Positions 24,139-34,380 are shown, counted from the first letter of the stretch. The stretch is 64,000 nt of DNA from Vogesella indigofera (GCF_028548395.1 NZ_JAQQLA010000004.1:434001-498000), one strand, 5' to 3'. Program-made: numbers and translations. Notes: a model not told the origin generated them from the letters alone.

Positions 24139-27100
24139 TTAACCGACCCCATTATCCATCTGCACTGCGCTCACCATCGGCTTCAGCAGCGTTTCCGCCA
24201 GTTGCGCGAACAGCGGGTCGGACAGCGGTTCCTGATGACGGAACACCAGCTGGTTGGCGGCGTCGTCGCGCTGCGGGCTGCGGCCGAAGCCGGTGAAGTC
24301 CGGCGCCCATTCGTTCTGCGCGGCGTCCAGTTCCTGGCCCGGCTTGGCGCGGGCGTAGGCCAGCGAGGTGCGGGCGAAGAACGGTAGCGGCTGGCTTTGC
24401 CCCTGGCGGTAGCGCAGCAGCCAGGCGTGCAGCAGGCCGCACGCGTCCAGCGCCGTGCCGTCGCCGTCGTCCGTACCGAAGCTGTGCACGCCGTCTTCGG
24501 CAAACAGCTGCGATTGCGGCGCGATGCCGGGCACGGCGGCGGCGAGGCGTACCAGGTGTTCCAGCCACAGTGCGATCAGGTCGCCGGCGTAGGCCTTGCG
24601 CGGCACCACGCGCAGCAGGCCCTCGGGGCGCAGGCCGGACAACTCGCCGCTGAGCAGGATGTCGCCCAGCTGCAGCCGCACCGGCTGCGGCGGCAGGGTG
24701 TCGTCCAGCAGCGTGGCCGGCAGGCGCGCGGCGAAGCGGGCGCTGGCGGCGCGTTCCAGCGCCAGCCACGACTTGCCCAGCGCGGCGTCGGGCAGCAGGC
24801 CGCGGCCCTGCAGCCGCGCTTCGGCGTGGCGCAGCGGCTGGCGCGCGAGCAGGGTGTGCACCAGCGTGTCGCGGATGTCGGCACGGCTGTCGCGGTCGAT
24901 GGCGAACGGCTCGCGGGTGGGCAGCTCGTCGGCGATGCGCTCCAGCTTCAGGCCGAGGCGGTCGGCCAGCCAGGCCCGCACCGGATTGCGCCAGAAGCGC
25001 AGCAGGTCGGCCAGCCGCACTATGGCAGCGTCCGGCAGCGCAAGGTTGGCCGCAAACGGTTGCGGCACGGCCGGTGGCGCGGCCAGCGCCTGCTGCCACA
25101 CCGGCTCGAAGCTGTCGGCGGCGCGGTAATAGGCGCGCGAGAACGGCTGCAGCGGATGGCGGGTAGTGATCGTGTCACTGATGTCGCCACCGCTCATCGC
25201 GGCCAGCGTGTCCAGCAGCTCGGCCACCAGCGGCGACGGCGGCAGCGGCTCGTCGCTGCGCACGCTGCGGCCGACCCAGCTCAGGTACAGCGTGTCGCGG
25301 GCAGAGAGGATGGCCTCCAGGAACAGGTAGCGGTCGTCGAAACGGCGCGAGCGGTCGCCCTTTTGCGGATGGCGCGCCACCAGATCGAAGCTGACCGGAC
25401 GCTCGTCGCGCGGGTAGGCGCCGTCGTTCATGCCGATCAGGCACAGCACGCGGAACGGGATGGAGCGCATCGGCACCATCGCGCAGAAGGTCAGCCCTCC
25501 GGTGAGAAAGCCGCCGCTGCTGGCCACCTGCAGCTGGCGCAGCACCGCGTCGCGCACCACCGCCAGCGGCACGCAGCCGTCAAAAGCGGCCAGCGCGGCG
25601 TCGGCGGCCAGTTCGTCGGCGATGCCGTGCAGCACCTGCAGCGCGGCCTCGCCGTCCTCCTCCACCTGAAACAGGCTGGCGGCGGCTTCGCGCAGGCGCT
25701 CGGCCCAGTCGGCGACGCTGGCCGGCTGCGCCCACAGCTCGGCCAGCACGCACAGGGTGTCGAACAGCGCGCCCAGCCGTGCCAGCCGTTCGGCGGCCTG
25801 GCCTTGCGCCGCACCGTCGGGTAGCAGGCCGCCGAACAGCGGCTCGCCGTCGCCGGCGAGGCTGGCCGGCAGCAGCGTGCCCAGCAGCAGGCGGTCCAGC
25901 CCCCAGCGCCAGCTGTGCACCGCCTCGGCCGGCAGCCCCAGCGCCGCCTTGTGCGCCGCGTCGCGGCCCCAGCGGATGCCGGCGCCACGCACCCAGCTGC
26001 GCAGCAGGGTGACGTCCTCGTCGGCGAGGCCGAAGCGGGCCAGCAGCTCGCGGCAGTCGAGCAACGCCAGCACCTCGTCGGCGGCAAAGCGCGAGTCGGC
26101 CAGCTGCAGCACCGCGCCGAAGGTGGCCAACAGCGGCACTTCACGCGTCAGGCGGCGGTCGGCGATGCTGTAGGGGATGGACGGCGCGTCGCTGCGGTAG
26201 CCGAACACCGCGTCGATGTAGGCCGCGTAGGCGTTGATGTCCGGCGTCAGCACCGCGATGTCGGCCGGGGTCAGCGTCGGGTCGGCCACCAGCATCGCCA
26301 GCAGCCGGTCTTTCAGCACTTCCAGCTCGCGCATCGGGCTGTGGGTGATGTGGCAGACGATGGAGCGGTCGTCTGTCGCCGGTGGCTGCACGTTGGCCGC
26401 AGGCGGGTTGAGCTGCAGGATGTCGCGCTGCAGCCGCGCCAGCAGGCTGTCGCCGGCCGGTGGCAGGAACATCGACTCGGCGTCCGGCACCCCGGCGGCG
26501 ATGTCGTCGAAAAAGTCGCGCCCCTGCTGCCCCAGCGAGGCCAGCAGCGGGTGGCCGCCGTCAGCGCTTTCGCCACGGGCAAACAGCTTCAGCTGGCCGC
26601 GGGCGTCGACGATGTCGCCCCAGTAGGCCTCGCACGGGTTGAGCAGGAACACGTTGACCTCGGTCAGCTCGGCCATGCGCAGCAACAGCGCCAGGTACAT
26701 CGGCGCCAGCGTGGCGATGCCGAACACCGACACCCGCTCGGGCAGGTGCTCCGGCCGCAGGCGGGCAAAGAAGTCGTCGAGCATGGTGACGCGGTGGCGG
26801 CCGGGCAAGTCTGCGGCCAGCTGTTGCCACAGCGCCGCCTGCCACGCCTCGTCCTCGCCCAGATCCAGGCGCTGGCCGGCCTCCCACGCGCGTATCCACG
26901 CCGGGCGGAACACCAGGTACTGGTCGTAGATGTCGGCGATCTTGCCGGCCAGCTCGAAACAGGCCAGCGGCCCGCCCTGCAGGTAGCGCACCAGCGGCGT
27001 GTACGGCTCGCCGGAAAGCGTCGGCAGCAGCGCCATCAGCCGCCAGGTCAGCACCTCCGGCGCAAAGGCGGACTTGGGCGGCAGCTCCGGCAGCACCGTC

Positions 27101-27321
27101 TTCATCAGCCGCCAGCCAAAGCCGGCCGGCAGCACGAACTCAAGGTTGGCCGCGAGGCCGCGCTCGCGCGCCAGCTGCAGCGTCAGCCAGCGCCCCATGC
27201 CGCGACTCTGCACCATCACCACTTCCGGCGCGAACGGATCGGCCAGCGGCGTGTCAGTCAGGTGGCGATAGAGTATGCCGAGGGCTTCGAGGCGGTTGGA
27301 CTGGTACAGGTGCAGGGACAT
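24139..27321 (-). CDS. recC: Exodeoxyribonuclease V gamma subunit RecC
   Basis: 1060 residues. It begins MSLHLYQSNRLEALG and has the inactivated helicase-like and nuclease-like folds of RecC. Recognisable blocks are PEVVMVQSRGMGRWL (near 34), FGIATLAPMYLALL, FCAMVPMRSIPFRV with CLIGMNDGAYPRDE, and DDRYLFLEAILSARDTLYLSW. RecC splits the DNA strands and reads Chi. It leads the minus-strand recC - GIY-YIG - recB cluster. A 67-bp AT-rich gap separates it from the GIY-YIG gene. Two copies of the 12-bp word lie inside. Confidence 0.95.
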   Translation of the reverse strand: MSLHLYQSNRLEALGILYRHLTDTPLADPFAPEVVMVQSRGMGRWLTLQLARERGLAANLEFVLPAGFGWRLMKTVLPELPPKSAFAPEVLTWRLMALLPTLSGEPYTPLVRYLQGGPLACFELAGKIADIYDQYLVFRPAWIRAWEAGQRLDLGEDEAWQAALWQQLAADLPGRHRVTMLDDFFARLRPEHLPERVSVFGIATLAPMYLALLLRMAELTEVNVFLLNPCEAYWGDIVDARGQLKLFARGESADGGHPLLASLGQQGRDFFDDIAAGVPDAESMFLPPAGDSLLARLQRDILQLNPPAANVQPPATDDRSIVCHITHSPMRELEVLKDRLLAMLVADPTLTPADIAVLTPDINAYAAYIDAVFGYRSDAPSIPYSIADRRLTREVPLLATFGAVLQLADSRFAADEVLALLDCRELLARFGLADEDVTLLRSWVRGAGIRWGRDAAHKAALGLPAEAVHSWRWGLDRLLLGTLLPASLAGDGEPLFGGLLPDGAAQGQAAERLARLGALFDTLCVLAELWAQPASVADWAERLREAAASLFQVEEDGEAALQVLHGIADELAADAALAAFDGCVPLAVVRDAVLRQLQVASSGGFLTGGLTFCAMVPMRSIPFRVLCLIGMNDGAYPRDERPVSFDLVARHPQKGDRSRRFDDRYLFLEAILSARDTLYLSWVGRSVRSDEPLPPSPLVAELLDTLAAMSGGDISDTITTRHPLQPFSRAYYRAADSFEPVWQQALAAPPAVPQPFAANLALPDAAIVRLADLLRFWRNPVRAWLADRLGLKLERIADELPTREPFAIDRDSRADIRDTLVHTLLARQPLRHAEARLQGRGLLPDAALGKSWLALERAASARFAARLPATLLDDTLPPQPVRLQLGDILLSGELSGLRPEGLLRVVPRKAYAGDLIALWLEHLVRLAAAVPGIAPQSQLFAEDGVHSFGTDDGDGTALDACGLLHAWLLRYRQGQSQPLPFFARTSLAYARAKPGQELDAAQNEWAPDFTGFGRSPQRDDAANQLVFRHQEPLSDPLFAQLAETLLKPMVSAVQMDNGVG

Positions 27322-27409
27322 GGCGTGGTGATGGCGTAGTCATCAAGGTGCCAAGTTTAGCACCCCCGCCGCCGGGCAAAGCCGCTACCATTACCCGATC
27401 CGGATAAGA

Positions 27410-27553
27410 GCCTGTTCAAAGTCTCGCGAGCTGGAGCAAGGCAAGGCAAAAACGACTGCGGAGGCGGCGTTTATCCCGATATAAACAAGCCTGCCGAAGG
27501 CGTTTTTAACGCCGTATTGCCCCATCGAGATCCGTCACGGCAGACATTGAACA
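27410..27553 (+). repeat. Long palindromic intergenic element, copy B
   Basis: Starts AGAGCCTGTTCAAAGTCTCG, has GCAAGGCAAAAACGACTGCGG opposite GCCGAAGGCGTTTTTAACGCC-type sequence in the second half, and ends TTGAACAGCTTC. It lies between the divergent recC and sirB2 genes. Confidence 0.75.
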
Positions 27554-27584
27554 GCTTCCACGAAGACACACAGGAACCCCGACC

Positions 27585-27962
27585 ATGGATTATCTCGTAC
27601 TGAAACACGCCCACGCCGGGCTGGCCTATCTGTCGGTGACGCTGTTCGCCGCGCGCGCCGCGCTGTCCTACACCAAGCCGGCGCTGCTGCAGGGCAAGGC
27701 GCTGCGCATCGCGCCGCACCTGATCGACACCCTGCTGCTCGCCGCCGGGGTGACGCTGGCGGTGTGGGCCGGCTTTTCGCCGCACAACCAGCCGTGGCTG
27801 GCGGCCAAGCTGCTGGCACTGCTGGCCTATATCGCGCTGGGCAGCATCGGTCTGAAAAAGCTGCACGGCTCGCCGTGGCGCGCGGTGGTGCTGGCGCTGG
27901 CGCTGGCGATGCCGCTGTACATGATCGCGGTGGCCAAGACCAAGCTGGCGTGGCCGTTCTGA
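27585..27962 (+). CDS. sirB2: SirB2 family inner-membrane protein
   Basis: 125 residues with four predicted membrane segments covering most of the chain. The conserved family start YLVLKHAHAGLAYLSV, PHLIDTLLLAAG, KLLALLAYIALGSIGLKK and the end AVAKTKLAWPF are all visible. SirB2 was named from Salmonella invasion studies; its molecular function is unknown, and conserved histidines near the membrane have suggested a redox role. It is a short monocistronic unit. Confidence 0.88.
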   Translation: MDYLVLKHAHAGLAYLSVTLFAARAALSYTKPALLQGKALRIAPHLIDTLLLAAGVTLAVWAGFSPHNQPWLAAKLLALLAYIALGSIGLKKLHGSPWRAVVLALALAMPLYMIAVAKTKLAWPF

Positions 27963-27968
27963 GCGCGT

Positions 27969-27996
27969 AAAAAAAACCGGCCCGCAACGGGCCGGT
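27969..27996 (-). terminator. Terminator downstream of puuB
   Basis: ACCGGCCCG / CGGGCCGGT stem with a CAA loop and an eight-A run to its left. It works on the minus strand, for the flavin oxidase, and may also block transcripts from sirB2. Confidence 0.75.
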
Positions 27997-28079
27997 GCAA
28001 CAGACAGCAGGGAGAATGAACCGGGGGTTTCAGAGCGTACTCGCGATCCCGCGAGTACGCCGCTGATCGTGAACAGGCC

Positions 28080-29366
28080 TCAGACGCCGAGGCGGTCGCG
28101 CATGCCGTACCACCACGCGCCCAGCGTCAGCATCGGCACACGGAACAGGCGGCCGCCGGGGAACGGGTAGTGCGGCAGGCTGGCGAAGGCGTCGAAGCGC
28201 TCGCTCTGGCCACGGATCGCCTCGGACAGGATGCGGCCGGCGAGGTGGGTAAAGGTGACACCGTGGCCGCTGCAGCCCTGCGAGTAGTAGATATTGCTGT
28301 CGATGCGGCCAACCTGCGGCAGCCGCGACAGCGTCAGCGAGAAGTTGCCGGTCCAGGTGAACTCGATCTTGACCTTGGCCAGCTGCGGGAAGGTGTGCAG
28401 CATCTTGGGGCGGATCAGGCTCTCGATCTCGCCCGGGTCGCGCGCGCCGTACACGGTGCCGCCGCCGTACAGCAGGCGGTTGTCGGCGGTCAGGCGGTAG
28501 TAGTCGAGCAGGAAGTTGCAGTCTTCCACGCAGTGGTCGCCCGGCAGCAGCGATTTGGCCAGCGCCGGGTCCAGCCGCTCGGTGGTCACCACCTGGGTGC
28601 CGCACGGCAGGCTCTTTTCCGCCAGTTTCGGGATCAGGTCGCCGAGGTAGGCGTTGCCGGCCACCACCACGAAGCGGGCGCTGACCTGGCCCTCTGCGGT
28701 TTTCACCACCGCCACCTCGCCGCGCTGGATGTCGGTCACCGCCGACTGCTCGAAAATCTGGCCGCCCAGCGATTCGAACGCCGCCGCCTCACCCAGCACC
28801 AGGTTCAGCGGATGGATATGGCCGCCCCAGTGGTCGAGCAGCGCGCCGACGTACTGGCCGGAATCGACGATGCGCGCCATGCCGGCCTTGTCGATCATCT
28901 CGATGCCGGTGTGGCCGTAGCTTTCCCACAGCCGTTTTTTCGCTTCCAGCTCGTCCAGCTGCTTGTCGGTAAAGGCGGCGAACACGTTGCCGTCCTTCAA
29001 GTCGCACTGGATGTCGTACTTGGCGATGCGCTCGCGGATGATCTTGCCGCCCTCGAATGCCATCGCCCCCAGCTTTTGCGCGGCGTCCTTGCCGTGGCGC
29101 GCCTCGATCACGTCCATGTCGCGGCTGTAGCTGTTGACGATCTGGCCGCCGTTGCGGCCGGAGGCACCCCAGCCGACCCGCGCCGCTTCCAGCACGATCA
29201 CCTTGAAACCGGCTTCGGCAAGGTGCAGCGCGGTGGACAGCCCGGTGTAGCCACCGCCGACGACGCAGACGTCGGCCTGCTGGCTGCCCTGCAGCGCCGG
29301 CCGCTGCGGCGACGGGTTGGCGGAGTAGGCGTAATAGGAGCGGGTGTGTTCGGTAGTCTGGCTCAT
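28080..29366 (-). CDS. puuB: FAD-dependent amine oxidoreductase, gamma-glutamylputrescine oxidase type
   Basis: 428 residues, matching PuuB length (426 in E. coli). The N-terminus has the family signature HTRSYYAYSANP, followed by FAD-binding VCVVGGGYTGLSTALHLAEAG (core GGGYTGLSTALHLAE, near 35) and GWGASGRNGGQI. GCSGHGVTFTHLAG near the end closes the FAD site. PuuB-type enzymes oxidise gamma-glutamyl-putrescine or related amines to aldehydes, releasing peroxide. ATG 29366 follows AGGA; the upstream extension is not conserved. The rest of the puu pathway is absent here except a possible puuD remnant at 15.1 kb. Confidence 0.85.
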   Translation of the reverse strand: MSQTTEHTRSYYAYSANPSPQRPALQGSQQADVCVVGGGYTGLSTALHLAEAGFKVIVLEAARVGWGASGRNGGQIVNSYSRDMDVIEARHGKDAAQKLGAMAFEGGKIIRERIAKYDIQCDLKDGNVFAAFTDKQLDELEAKKRLWESYGHTGIEMIDKAGMARIVDSGQYVGALLDHWGGHIHPLNLVLGEAAAFESLGGQIFEQSAVTDIQRGEVAVVKTAEGQVSARFVVVAGNAYLGDLIPKLAEKSLPCGTQVVTTERLDPALAKSLLPGDHCVEDCNFLLDYYRLTADNRLLYGGGTVYGARDPGEIESLIRPKMLHTFPQLAKVKIEFTWTGNFSLTLSRLPQVGRIDSNIYYSQGCSGHGVTFTHLAGRILSEAIRGQSERFDAFASLPHYPFPGGRLFRVPMLTLGAWWYGMRDRLGV

Positions 29367-29480
29367 GGCGGAGTCCTCGATACTGCATTTTTTAAACAGG
29401 GCCGCCACGGGCGGCGCTCAATCTGGCTTGATTATCAGATAGCGCCGCAAAAATGTCTAATATGTTAAACATTGCACTGC

Positions 29481-29506
29481 AAAAAAAAAGCCCGGTTGCC
29501 CGGGCT
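29481..29506 (-). terminator. Rho-independent terminator after the LysR gene
   Basis: AGCCCGG-TTG-CCCGGGCT hairpin with nine A residues on its left, so a U-run on the minus strand. Confidence 0.85.
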
Positions 29507-29516
29507 GTGCGTGTGC

Positions 29517-30482
29517 TTACAGGATGGTCTGTCGCAGCTCTTCGCGCTTTTGCGACAGGTCGACCCCGGGCAGCTCGGCGATGATGTCCGGGTGGTCGAG
29601 CAGCTTTTCCACCACGAAATCGACGAACACCCGCGTGCGCGGCGCGATGTGGTCGCGGTGCGGGAAGCAGATGTAGATCGAGCGCTCCATCGACACGAAA
29701 TCGGTGAGCACCACCTGCAGCTTGCCGGTACGCACGTCATTCAGGATCTCGTGCCCCGGCAGCTGCGCCACGCCCAGGCCGAGGCGCGCCAGTTCGCGCA
29801 CGCCGTCGACGTCGTTGGCGGTGTAGGTGCCGCCGACTTCCAGCGGAATGCGCTCGCCGTCACGCTCGAATTCCCACTTGTAAAGCCGGCCGGAGGTCGG
29901 GAACTGGAAATTGATGCAGTCGTGCGAGGACAGGTCTTCCGGGATGTGCGGCTTGCCGTGCGCCTCCCAGTATTCCGGCGCGGCGACCACGTACTGCGGG
30001 ATGTGTGCCAGGTGGCGCGCCACCATGCGGCTGTCCGGCATCATGCCGACGCGGACGCCGACATCGTAGCCGTCTTCGATCAGGTCGCTAAAGTGGTCGC
30101 CCATGCCGAAAAACACGCGGATCTTCGGGTAACGGGAACAGAATTCTTCCATCAGCGGCAGGATGAAGCGGCGGCCGAAGGCATTGGGCAGGCTGATGCG
30201 CAGGTGGCCGGCCGGCTCGTCGCGGCTGGCTTTCAGCTGGTTGATCGCGGAATCCAGGTTGTTGACCGGGCCGCGGCACTGCGAGTAGAAGCGGCGACCG
30301 TCCTCGGTCAGTGTCAGCTGGCGCGTGGTGCGGTTGAACAGCCGCACCTCCAGTTCCTGTTCGAGCCTGGCAATACTCTGGCTGACCGCGGCAGGCGACA
30401 CGCCCAGTTTGCGGGCGGCATCGGAAAAGCTGCCATTCTCAGCAGTGGTCATGAAGACCATTAATGCTTTCAAGGTATCCAT
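29517..30482 (-). CDS. LysR-family transcriptional regulator
   Basis: 321 residues. The N-terminal winged helix (1-60) reads FMTTAENGSFSDAARKLGVSPAAVSQSIARLEQELEVRLFNR (core SFSDAARKLGVSPAAVSQS), followed by a LysR effector-binding domain with two Rossmann-like lobes. It most resembles the CrgA/DmlR-like group that has RLFNRTTRQLTLTEDG. ATG 30482 is chosen over TTG 30494. It lies upstream of puuB on the same strand with its own terminator, so puuB may be a target, but that is inference. Confidence 0.88.
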   Translation of the reverse strand: MDTLKALMVFMTTAENGSFSDAARKLGVSPAAVSQSIARLEQELEVRLFNRTTRQLTLTEDGRRFYSQCRGPVNNLDSAINQLKASRDEPAGHLRISLPNAFGRRFILPLMEEFCSRYPKIRVFFGMGDHFSDLIEDGYDVGVRVGMMPDSRMVARHLAHIPQYVVAAPEYWEAHGKPHIPEDLSSHDCINFQFPTSGRLYKWEFERDGERIPLEVGGTYTANDVDGVRELARLGLGVAQLPGHEILNDVRTGKLQVVLTDFVSMERSIYICFPHRDHIAPRTRVFVDFVVEKLLDHPDIIAELPGVDLSQKREELRQTIL

Positions 30483-31013
30483 AGCTCGATTCAATCAGTT
30501 AGGCCGGCGGCGCATCACATTTAACAAGAGACACCACAAAAGAAACCGGCGATTAACAAAACACTTTGAAAGATGATAAGCGAAACAGCGATTCTGTTAA
30601 AGCTATTTCCTTATTTTCCATTAAATATGATAAGTCCCATTCCTACCAGTTTTGTGTCGAATTTGTGCGGCAATGGTCAGCATTTCATGCGAATGACAAG
30701 CCAAGATCGCCTGCAACGGCCATGTTGTGGCCGTCGACGCCCGCAAAAGTGCCCGTCCGCAGCAAAATATGACGAAAACAGCGGTAATGACAGAGAAATG
30801 GCCGGAATCGACGCCCTAAATGCGGGCAACCGCGGCTTGCGCCCAGACTCCGCGACGTTTCTCGCATTTGTCATTGCCTGCGGCGGGAATACAACACTGC
30901 CGTCGTCGCGGCACGCCACCACCCGCCCGGCCGCCAAGGCCGCTTGACCCACGTCAACGCTGGCGCGCGCCCTTGCCGCCACAATCGTTCCTTTGCCCAA
31001 CAGAAAGTTTGCC
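30483..31013. other. Intergenic region, no gene seen
   Basis: The left part (30495-30660) is AT-rich and could hold the promoters of the LysR gene and of the nitronate monooxygenase gene. The short open frames have no ribosome sites or recognisable sequence. I see no RNA gene or repeat family here. Confidence 0.5.
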
Positions 31014-32192
31014 ATGTCCCGCCCCCATGCCTTTTCCCCGCTCGTAATTCGCGGCCGCAGCCTGTTGCCTATCGTGCAAGGCGGGATGGGTGTCGGCATT
31101 TCCGCCAAACAACTGGCTGGTGCCGTGGCGCGTGAGGGCGGTGTCGGCACCGTGGCCAGCGTCGACCTGCGTCACCTGCACGAGGACCTGCTGGCCGATG
31201 CGGCCAACCTTGAGGGCCAGGACGGCATCAACCGCCTCAACCGCATCGCGCTCGATCGCGAGGTGAAGGGCGCACTGCAACGCGCCGACGGTCACGGCAT
31301 GGTGGCGGTCAACATCATGAAGGCGGTGGACGACCACGCCGCGCTGGTGCGCCAGGCCTGCGAGTCCGGCGCACACGCGGTGGTGATGGGCGCCGGCCTG
31401 CCGCTGGACCTGCCGGAGATGGCCAGCAACCACCCCGAGGTGGCGCTGATCCCTATCCTGTCGGAATCGCGCGGCATCGGCATCGTGCTCAAGCGCTGGA
31501 TGAAGAAGGGCCGGCTGCCGGATGCGATCGTGATCGAGCATCCCAACCACGCCGGCGGCCACCTCGGCGCCGCCAGCATCGCCGGGGTCGGCGATGCCAA
31601 GTTCGACTTTGCCCGCGTGCTGGAAGAAAGCTTCGAGCTGTTCAAGGGCCTGGGGCTGGAACGCGAGCGCATTCCGCTGATCGTCGCCGGCGGCGTCAAC
31701 AGCCATGAGAAGGTGCAGACCTACCTGCAGCAGTACGGCGCCAGCGGCGTGCAGATCGGCACCGCCTTCGCCGTCACCAGCGACGGCGACGCGCACATCA
31801 ACTTCAAGCGCACGCTGGCCGGCGCCACGCGCGAGGACATCGTCGAGTTCATGTCGGTGGCCGGCCTGCCGGCGCGCGGCATCCTGACCCCGTTCCTGAA
31901 GAGCTACCTCAAGCGCGAGGACAAGCTGCAGGCCAACGCCAAGGCCGATCCAGCGCGCTGCACGCAGGCGCTGAACTGCCTGACGGTGTGCGGCCTGCGC
32001 GACGGTCTGTCCAAGGTCGGCCAGTTCTGCATCGACCTCAAGCTCGCGGCCGCCTTCCGCGGCGAAACCAGCAAGGGCCTGTTCTTCCGCGGCGCCGAGC
32101 CGCTGCCCTTCGGCGACGCGATCAAGAGCGCGCGCGAAACCATCCACTACTTCCTCACCGGCGAAAAGCCGCTCGACCTGCGCGGCGCCTGA
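31014..32192 (+). CDS. Nitronate monooxygenase
   Basis: A 392-residue FMN-dependent TIM-barrel enzyme. It begins with PIVQGGMGVGISAKQLAGAV and has VNIMKAV, AVVMGAGLPLDLPE, IVIEHPNHAGGHLG with the conserved catalytic/FMN-site histidine, and IVAGGVNSHEKV with GVQIGTAFAVT for phosphate binding. It oxidises alkyl nitronates, toxic nitroalkane anions. A cysteine cluster (CTQALNCLTVCGLRD, near 325) in the C-terminal part is typical of the longer bacterial subgroup. ATG 31014 has AGAAAG upstream. A copy of the 12-bp word at 31200 encodes AANLEG. Confidence 0.85.
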   Translation: MSRPHAFSPLVIRGRSLLPIVQGGMGVGISAKQLAGAVAREGGVGTVASVDLRHLHEDLLADAANLEGQDGINRLNRIALDREVKGALQRADGHGMVAVNIMKAVDDHAALVRQACESGAHAVVMGAGLPLDLPEMASNHPEVALIPILSESRGIGIVLKRWMKKGRLPDAIVIEHPNHAGGHLGAASIAGVGDAKFDFARVLEESFELFKGLGLERERIPLIVAGGVNSHEKVQTYLQQYGASGVQIGTAFAVTSDGDAHINFKRTLAGATREDIVEFMSVAGLPARGILTPFLKSYLKREDKLQANAKADPARCTQALNCLTVCGLRDGLSKVGQFCIDLKLAAAFRGETSKGLFFRGAEPLPFGDAIKSARETIHYFLTGEKPLDLRGA

Positions 32193-32198
32193 GCCGCG

Positions 32199-32341
32199 AT
32201 TCAAGGTCTCGCGCACTGACCCGAGACAAGGCAAAAACGACTGCGGCATGCGTGTTTATCTCTAGGATAAACACCGCTGCCGCAGTCGTTTTTAACATCG
32301 TCTCGCCCCATTGAAACCCGTGCCGCAGGCCTTGAAGCGCT
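32199..32341 (+). repeat. Long palindromic intergenic element, copy C
   Basis: The most regular copy. AAAAACGACTGCGGCA (32233-32248) pairs perfectly with TGCCGCAGTCGTTTTT (32278-32293), and GTTTATC pairs with GATAAAC inside the loop. It lies between two convergent genes, so it can serve as a bidirectional terminator. Confidence 0.8.
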
Positions 32342-32377
32342 TCCGGACCGACATGCGGCCAACGTTGGCCGCACCCG

Positions 32378-33679
32378 CTATCCGCCGTGGCCGCGTGTCA
32401 ACACCGCCTGCAGCCCGCCCCCGACGCGGTTGTGCAGGCTCAGCTGCAGGCCGTGCAGTGCGGCGATGCGCTCCACGATGGACAGGCCGAGGCCGCTGCC
32501 GGTCTGCTGCTGTCCCGGCGGCCGGTAGAAGCGCTCACGCACCTTGTCCAGCAAGGCCTCCGCCACACCGTCGCCCTCGTCGCTGACGCTGATCCGCGTG
32601 GCGTCGGCCTCAAGGCTGACGGTACCGCCACCATAGCGGATCGCGTTGTCCAGCAGATTGCGCAGCATCAGCAGCAGCAGGGTGCGGTCGCCGTGCTGTA
32701 GCGGCCATTGCGTGTGCCCGGCCGGCGGCAGCTGCAGGGTGACATGGTGGCTGGCGGCCAGCCCGGACACCGCCTCGCCCAGTTCCTGCAGCAGCAGCGG
32801 CCAGTCCAGCGCCTCGTGTTGCTGCTCGGCCGCCTCCACCCGCGACAGTGCCAGCAGTTGCGCCAGCAGGTGGCTGCTGCGATCGACACCGTTCATCAGC
32901 TGCTGCAGCGCCCGCTCGCGCAGCGCCGGATCCTGCACCAGCTGCGCCACCTCGGCCTGCACCCGCATCGCCGCCAGCGGGCTGCGCAGCTCGTGGGCGG
33001 CGTCGGCGGTAAAACGCCGTTCGCGCTGCAGGGTCTGCGCCACGCGCTCGATCAGGTCATTCATGGCGTCGATCAGGGTGTGCAGCTCGCTGGGGACCTC
33101 GCGCGGCAGCGGCGTGGCATCATCCGGCGCGCGCTGCTGCAGCTGCTCCCGGATGTGCGCCAGCGGCGCCAGGCCGCGCCCCACCGCCCACCACAAAGCC
33201 AGCAGCGCGAACGGCAGCAGCAGCAGCCACAGCAGTCCCTGCGTCAGCAGCAGGCCGCCTATCATCTCCCAGCGCTCGGACATCTCCTGCGCCACCGCCA
33301 CGCTGCCGGTCGCGCCGGACAGGTAGTAGACGCGCCAGTCCTCGTCGTCCTGGCGCAGGCTGGCAAAGCCGGTGTAGCCGGGACGGGCGTCCAGCTGCAG
33401 GCCGTCGCTGTCGACCAGCAGCAGCTGGCCGCGCCGGTTCCACGCCGCCACCGCCTGGTGGTCACTGTCGCCGACCTGCGGCAGCTGCGGCTCGCTGCGC
33501 GCGCCCAGCGTCGGCAGCGTGCCGTACAGCTGGCGCGCGAACAGCGTCTGCTGTTCCTCGTACAGCTCGTTGACCTCGTGCCAGGCGTGGAAGGCCAGCA
33601 ACGCGCAGGCCACCAGCCACAGCGGTGTCACCACCTTGAGCAGGCTCTTGATCAGCGTGCCGCGCAGGCTGTAGCTCAT
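32378..33679 (-). CDS. Sensor histidine kinase, QseC/PmrB-like
   Basis: 433 residues with a membrane segment near 15-32, a periplasmic loop of about 100 residues, a second segment near 142-166, a HAMP-like linker and a kinase core. The phospho-acceptor is H229 in [13 protein letters not shown], the N-box is [11 protein letters not shown], and the G-boxes are DEGDGV and [12 protein letters not shown]. It shares four bases with the regulator gene upstream (ATGA). It ends the eptA cluster, so a PmrB-like role in sensing envelope damage or cations is likely; the QseC-like sequence alone would not prove that. Confidence 0.85.
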   Translation of the reverse strand: MSYSLRGTLIKSLLKVVTPLWLVACALLAFHAWHEVNELYEEQQTLFARQLYGTLPTLGARSEPQLPQVGDSDHQAVAAWNRRGQLLLVDSDGLQLDARPGYTGFASLRQDDEDWRVYYLSGATGSVAVAQEMSERWEMIGGLLLTQGLLWLLLLPFALLALWWAVGRGLAPLAHIREQLQQRAPDDATPLPREVPSELHTLIDAMNDLIERVAQTLQRERRFTADAAHELRSPLAAMRVQAEVAQLVQDPALRERALQQLMNGVDRSSHLLAQLLALSRVEAAEQQHEALDWPLLLQELGEAVSGLAASHHVTLQLPPAGHTQWPLQHGDRTLLLLMLRNLLDNAIRYGGGTVSLEADATRISVSDEGDGVAEALLDKVRERFYRPPGQQQTGSGLGLSIVERIAALHGLQLSLHNRVGGGLQAVLTRGHGG

Positions 33680-34338
33680 GCCTCGTCCCCGAGGGTGTAG
33701 CCGATACCGCGCCGCGTCTTGATGAAGTCGCTGCCCAGTTTCTTGCGCAGATGGTGCACGTGTACCTCGATGGCGTTGCTCTCCACCTCGTGTGCCCAGT
33801 CGTACAGCTTTTCCTCGATCTGTTCGCGGCGCAGCACGCGGCCCTTGTTGCCGAGCAGCAGCTCCAGCAGCGCCAGCTCGCGGGCGCTGAGCTCCACCGC
33901 CGCGCCGTCCAGCGTCGCCCGCCGCGCCGCCGGGTCAAAACTGACACGGCCGTGCTGCAGCAGCGGCGTGCTGTGACCACTGCGGCGGCGCACCAGCGCG
34001 CGCAGCCGCGCCGCCACCTCGCCCAGCGCAAACGGCTTCACCAGGTAGTCGTCGGCGCCGCTGTCCAGGCCACGGATGCGGTCGTCCACCGCGTCGCGGG
34101 CGGTGAGCAGCAGCACCGGTTCGCTGCGGCCACTGCGCCGCCACGCCGCCAGCACCGCCAGCCCGTCCATGCTGGGCAGGCCGAGGTCGAGCACCACCGC
34201 GTCGTAGGGCGCGGCGCCGATGCCGGCCAGCCCCTGCTTGCCGTCGCGCAGCCAGTCGCAGGCAAAACCCAGCGCCGACAGCCCGGCCTGCAGCCCGTCG
34301 CCAATCAGTTCGTCATCTTCGATTATCAATACCCGCAT
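33676..34338 (-). CDS. OmpR/PhoB-family response regulator (QseB/PmrA-like)
   Basis: 220 residues: a receiver domain with IIEDDELIG, phospho-acceptor D51 in [20 protein letters not shown] and a C-terminal winged helix ([20 protein letters not shown], then [18 protein letters not shown]). This is the classic QseB/PmrA/BasR form. Overlap with the kinase gene indicates coupled translation. Most likely targets are the upstream genes of its own cluster, including eptA. Confidence 0.88.
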   Translation of the reverse strand: MRVLIIEDDELIGDGLQAGLSALGFACDWLRDGKQGLAGIGAAPYDAVVLDLGLPSMDGLAVLAAWRRSGRSEPVLLLTARDAVDDRIRGLDSGADDYLVKPFALGEVAARLRALVRRRSGHSTPLLQHGRVSFDPAARRATLDGAAVELSARELALLELLLGNKGRVLRREQIEEKLYDWAHEVESNAIEVHVHHLRKKLGSDFIKTRRGIGYTLGDEA

Positions 34339-34380
34339 GCCTGATCCCGTTGCCTGTTTACCGTTGCCGATTGTCGCGGC

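Noticed and set aside
30566-30772. A 68-codon frame in the AT-rich gap before nitronate monooxygenase
   Set aside because: No ribosome site or family resemblance; it overlaps likely promoter sequence.
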